33,849 nucleotides of DNA. Origin: an uncultured Bacilli bacterium (GTDB lineage Bacteria > Bacillota_I > Bacilli_A > RF39 > UBA660). The stretch lies in assembly GCA_944363935.1 (NCBI GenBank), contig CALVVT010000020.1, positions 1-33,849 on the forward strand, given 5' to 3'. Position 1 is the first letter of the stretch. Each line of letters starts with the position of its first letter. The translations under genes were made by a program, and so were the position numbers. Of this stretch, positions 32,215-33,849 are shown one piece after another. The notes under the pieces were generated by a model. It was not told the DNA's origin and did no database searches. It saw nothing but the letters and a program-made list of their open reading frames with translations.

Positions 32215-33849
32215 TTATAACGATAATTGATAGCTATTGGTAGAACTTCCGTATCCTCCAGTTATTTTAACATCTGGTTTTAATGTTACTACAGGGCGGA
32301 CGCCGTACGAGTGGTAAGCGAAGCTGATGCTGAAGTTGCCGTCATTGTCCACACGCCACACATCGTACGAGTAGCCGCTAGAATTCGGCGACAAGGTCCA
32401 CCAATAATCACTATTGAACATCCAATTGCTATTTTTACATGGTGCACTACTTTGATATCCTTGATATACACTTGTACAACTACTATATGTACTGGCTCTG
32501 ACATATTCTGTTGCATCGATTAATGCTACTTTTCCTTTCCATTTCGCTGCGTTTACTTGTTCTATATCTTGACTCATACTTGTATTATTATTATATAATA
32601 CTCCTACTTTATACACTGCATCTTCTTTTACCATACTTTTTGCTGTCGCATTTAACCCGTTATAGTATTCTCCATTTAAATACGTATTTAATGGGGCTTC
32701 GGCTGTTGGTAATGTGTATTTTGTTCCATTATACTTTCTTCCAAGTGTCGTTATTGGACTTAAATTACTATCAAACAAGGTACTACTACTTCCCCAGATA
32801 TTACAGCCCCAATCATTATCGTTACAATATCCACTACTTCTTTGATATCTTCCGCTTGGCGTATCAAATTGTCTATCTGATAACACTCCATTTCGCATTA
32901 TTTTAATAGTATTATCACTTGTATTAACACTGATTATTCTCCATTGTTCACCATTAAATGTAACATAGTTATTTGGATTGGCTCCTCTATATGTATACAC
33001 ATTCTCTTCATAACTATCTGCATATAATCCATCTCCACTGGTTACAACCCCGGCTTGGTCTACTAAATCACTTCCTGCACTAGCTATTTCTACACTATAG
33101 GTTGCTGTCTCTTCATTTGTTCCATCTGTTACTCTTGCTACTAATGTACCACTTTCACTAAATAATACTTGTTGTGATTGAGTTGCGGTTGTCCAGTTTC
33201 CACTATCTTTTTGATACTCATATGTTAAACCTTCGCCTTCTGGATATGTTATAGTTACGGTTTTACCATTATCTCTTTCTTCTTCACTAAATGTTGGTTT
33301 ATCTAATACACTGGTACTTGCTTGTTTTTCTTCACTTTCTACTTGTAAATTGTCTCTATTTGTTACTCTTACCTTTATTGTATGACTTGTATTTTGAGTT
33401 AGTCCTGTAAAGGTATATGTATTACTTCCTTCTACATATTCATTATTATCTATTTTATATTCATATTTTGTTATTTCTCCATCTTCATCAGTAGCTGTGG
33501 TTACTACTGTTATACTATTGGTCGTACTGGTTGTACTTACATTATCTATCACCGGTGGCGTCGTATCTATTTTTCTAAATATCGCATATAGTGTTGTATT
33601 ATTTGCTGGCATTGTATAACTTTCTAATCCTGTTACGGCATCTTTATCTGTATTCCAGCCCATAAATTCATAACCAGCTTTACTAGCTGTATACTCTAGA
33701 TTAACATTACTTCCTTCAGCTGCATAATCATTTATAGCATTACTACTTTCTCCTCCATTTGTACTATAATCATAAGTTACATAATAATCATTTGCTGGTA
33801 ATGGATTATCACTATCTTGAGCTACATCTATACTTACATCTAAATCTAC
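32215..33849 (-). CDS. Surface protein paralogue with variable C-terminal lectin-like domain, 5' end outside window
   Basis: The frame is open to the right edge of the window, so the ATG at 33663 is internal (it falls inside the repeat EFMGWNTDK) and the true start lies beyond. Visible order from the edge: the end of an Ig-like domain, a Listeria-Bacteroides repeat (TYDYSTNGGESS to TTLYAIF), an FN3-like domain, an Ig-like linker (KPTFSEEE to YSVEIASAGSDL) and one lectin-like domain (GDGLYADSYEENVYTYRG to KITGG). Sequence and order match the 1012-residue protein at 17971-21009 closely, but this one has a single lectin-like domain in the visible part. Its C-terminal patch at 32294-32400 is GC-rich and differs from the other copy. 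The stop lies only about 16 bp before the -35 of the deoC operon on the same strand; no terminator is evident between them. Confidence 0.85.
   Translation of the reverse strand, partial: VDLDVSIDVAQDSDNPLPANDYYVTYDYSTNGGESSNAINDYAAEGSNVNLEYTASKAGYEFMGWNTDKDAVTGLESYTMPANNTTLYAIFRKIDTTPPVIDNVSTTSTTNSITVVTTATDEDGEITKYEYKIDNNEYVEGSNTYTFTGLTQNTSHTIKVRVTNRDNLQVESEEKQASTSVLDKPTFSEEERDNGKTVTITYPEGEGLTYEYQKDSGNWTTATQSQQVLFSESGTLVARVTDGTNEETATYSVEIASAGSDLVDQAGVVTSGDGLYADSYEENVYTYRGANPNNYVTFNGEQWRIISVNTSDNTIKIMRNGVLSDRQFDTPSGRYQRSSGYCNDNDWGCNIWGSSSTLFDSNLSPITTLGRKYNGTKYTLPTAEAPLNTYLNGEYYNGLNATAKSMVKEDAVYKVGVLYNNNTSMSQDIEQVNAAKWKGKVALIDATEYVRASTYSSCTSVYQGYQSSAPCKNSNWMFNSDYWWTLSPNSSGYSYDVWRVDNDGNFSISFAYHSYGVRPVVTLKPDVKITGGYGSSTNSYQLSL
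32294..32400 (-). other. Candidate hypervariable region (DGR-type VR) in the second surface protein
   Basis: About 58 % GC by hand count in AT-rich surroundings, encoding WTLSP through GVRP. Codons such as AAC, AGC, TAC, GAC, CAC, TCG and GGC dominate, the usual products of randomising A in AAC/AAT-rich templates. Borders are identical to those of the patch at 18051-18155. Confidence 0.55.

Noticed and set aside
32289-32523. Open frames on both strands inside the GC-rich patch of the second surface protein
   Set aside because: They arise because the patch has few stop codons; they ignore the clear domain reading of the surface protein.
1-33849. CRISPR array or insertion sequence
   Set aside because: I saw no regularly spaced direct repeats, transposase gene or terminal inverted repeats in the window.
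1-33849. DGR template repeat or reverse transcriptase inside the window
   Set aside because: No gene with reverse transcriptase motifs is present, and the 3' border sequence of the variable patches occurs only in the two surface genes, apart from a diverged form in the internal domain copy.

Overview
The window is AT-rich DNA (roughly 27-30 % GC by eye) using the standard code: TGG encodes Trp, and TAA, TAG and TGA all act as stops. Genes are packed, ribosome binding sites are AGGAGG or AGGTGA, and many operon junctions are TAATG or ATGA overlaps. A GerA-GerC-GerB germinant receptor, an HrcA/CIRCE site, a T-box, class III ribonucleotide reductase and Gram-positive style surface proteins point to an anaerobic, probably gut-associated, spore-forming low-GC Bacillota of the Bacilli/Erysipelotrichia/RF39 type. 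That placement is inference; there is no rRNA or marker gene here to fix it.

Layout. 1-4524: the 3' part of an HExxH metalloprotease-like gene, its terminator, then a gerA-gerC-gerB operon behind a candidate forespore sigma-G promoter. 4483-8633: a tail-anchored protein, a ferredoxin, rluB, dacF, a broken AbiEi-like small gene and a CmpB-like membrane protein. 8685-11913: an M16 peptidase pair (inactive then active partner), a CIRCE-controlled Hsp20 and tRNA-Gln(CTG). 12017-13884: a flavodoxin behind a MerR/AdhR-type promoter, and a two-gene unit of a possible ADP-ribosyltransferase-like protein and a cyclophilin-like lipid-anchored or membrane protein. 14127-17761: the trans-translation block rnr-smpB-(unknown helical gene)-ssrA, all on the minus strand. 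17801-21592: a 1012-residue modular surface protein with a divergent double-HTH regulator. 21615-26315: a DUF2238-type membrane protein with rmuC, then the anaerobic RNR operon nrdD - small glycyl-radical gene - nrdG. 26717-29166: a PdaC-like deacetylase and three small genes. 29179-32199: a tyrosine T-box operon deoC-tyrS-unknown. 32215-33849: a second, 5'-truncated surface protein paralogous to the first.

The two most interesting points are these. (1) Both surface proteins end in the same C-type-lectin-like (DUF6273-like) domain. In both, about 105 bp just upstream of a conserved GVRPVVTL stretch is about 57 % GC in otherwise very AT-rich DNA and is almost entirely different between the two copies, while its borders are identical. 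This is what variable regions of a diversity-generating retroelement look like, although no reverse transcriptase or template repeat lies in this window. (2) The anaerobic ribonucleotide reductase is split: nrdD stops before the glycyl-radical motif, and a 51-codon downstream gene with its own start and ribosome binding site supplies it, directly before nrdG.

Gene starts: in several genes (2258, 7416, 8633, 26717 and probably 13884) a GTG inside the ribosome binding site lies in frame upstream and gives a false earlier start; the starts listed here correct for this.
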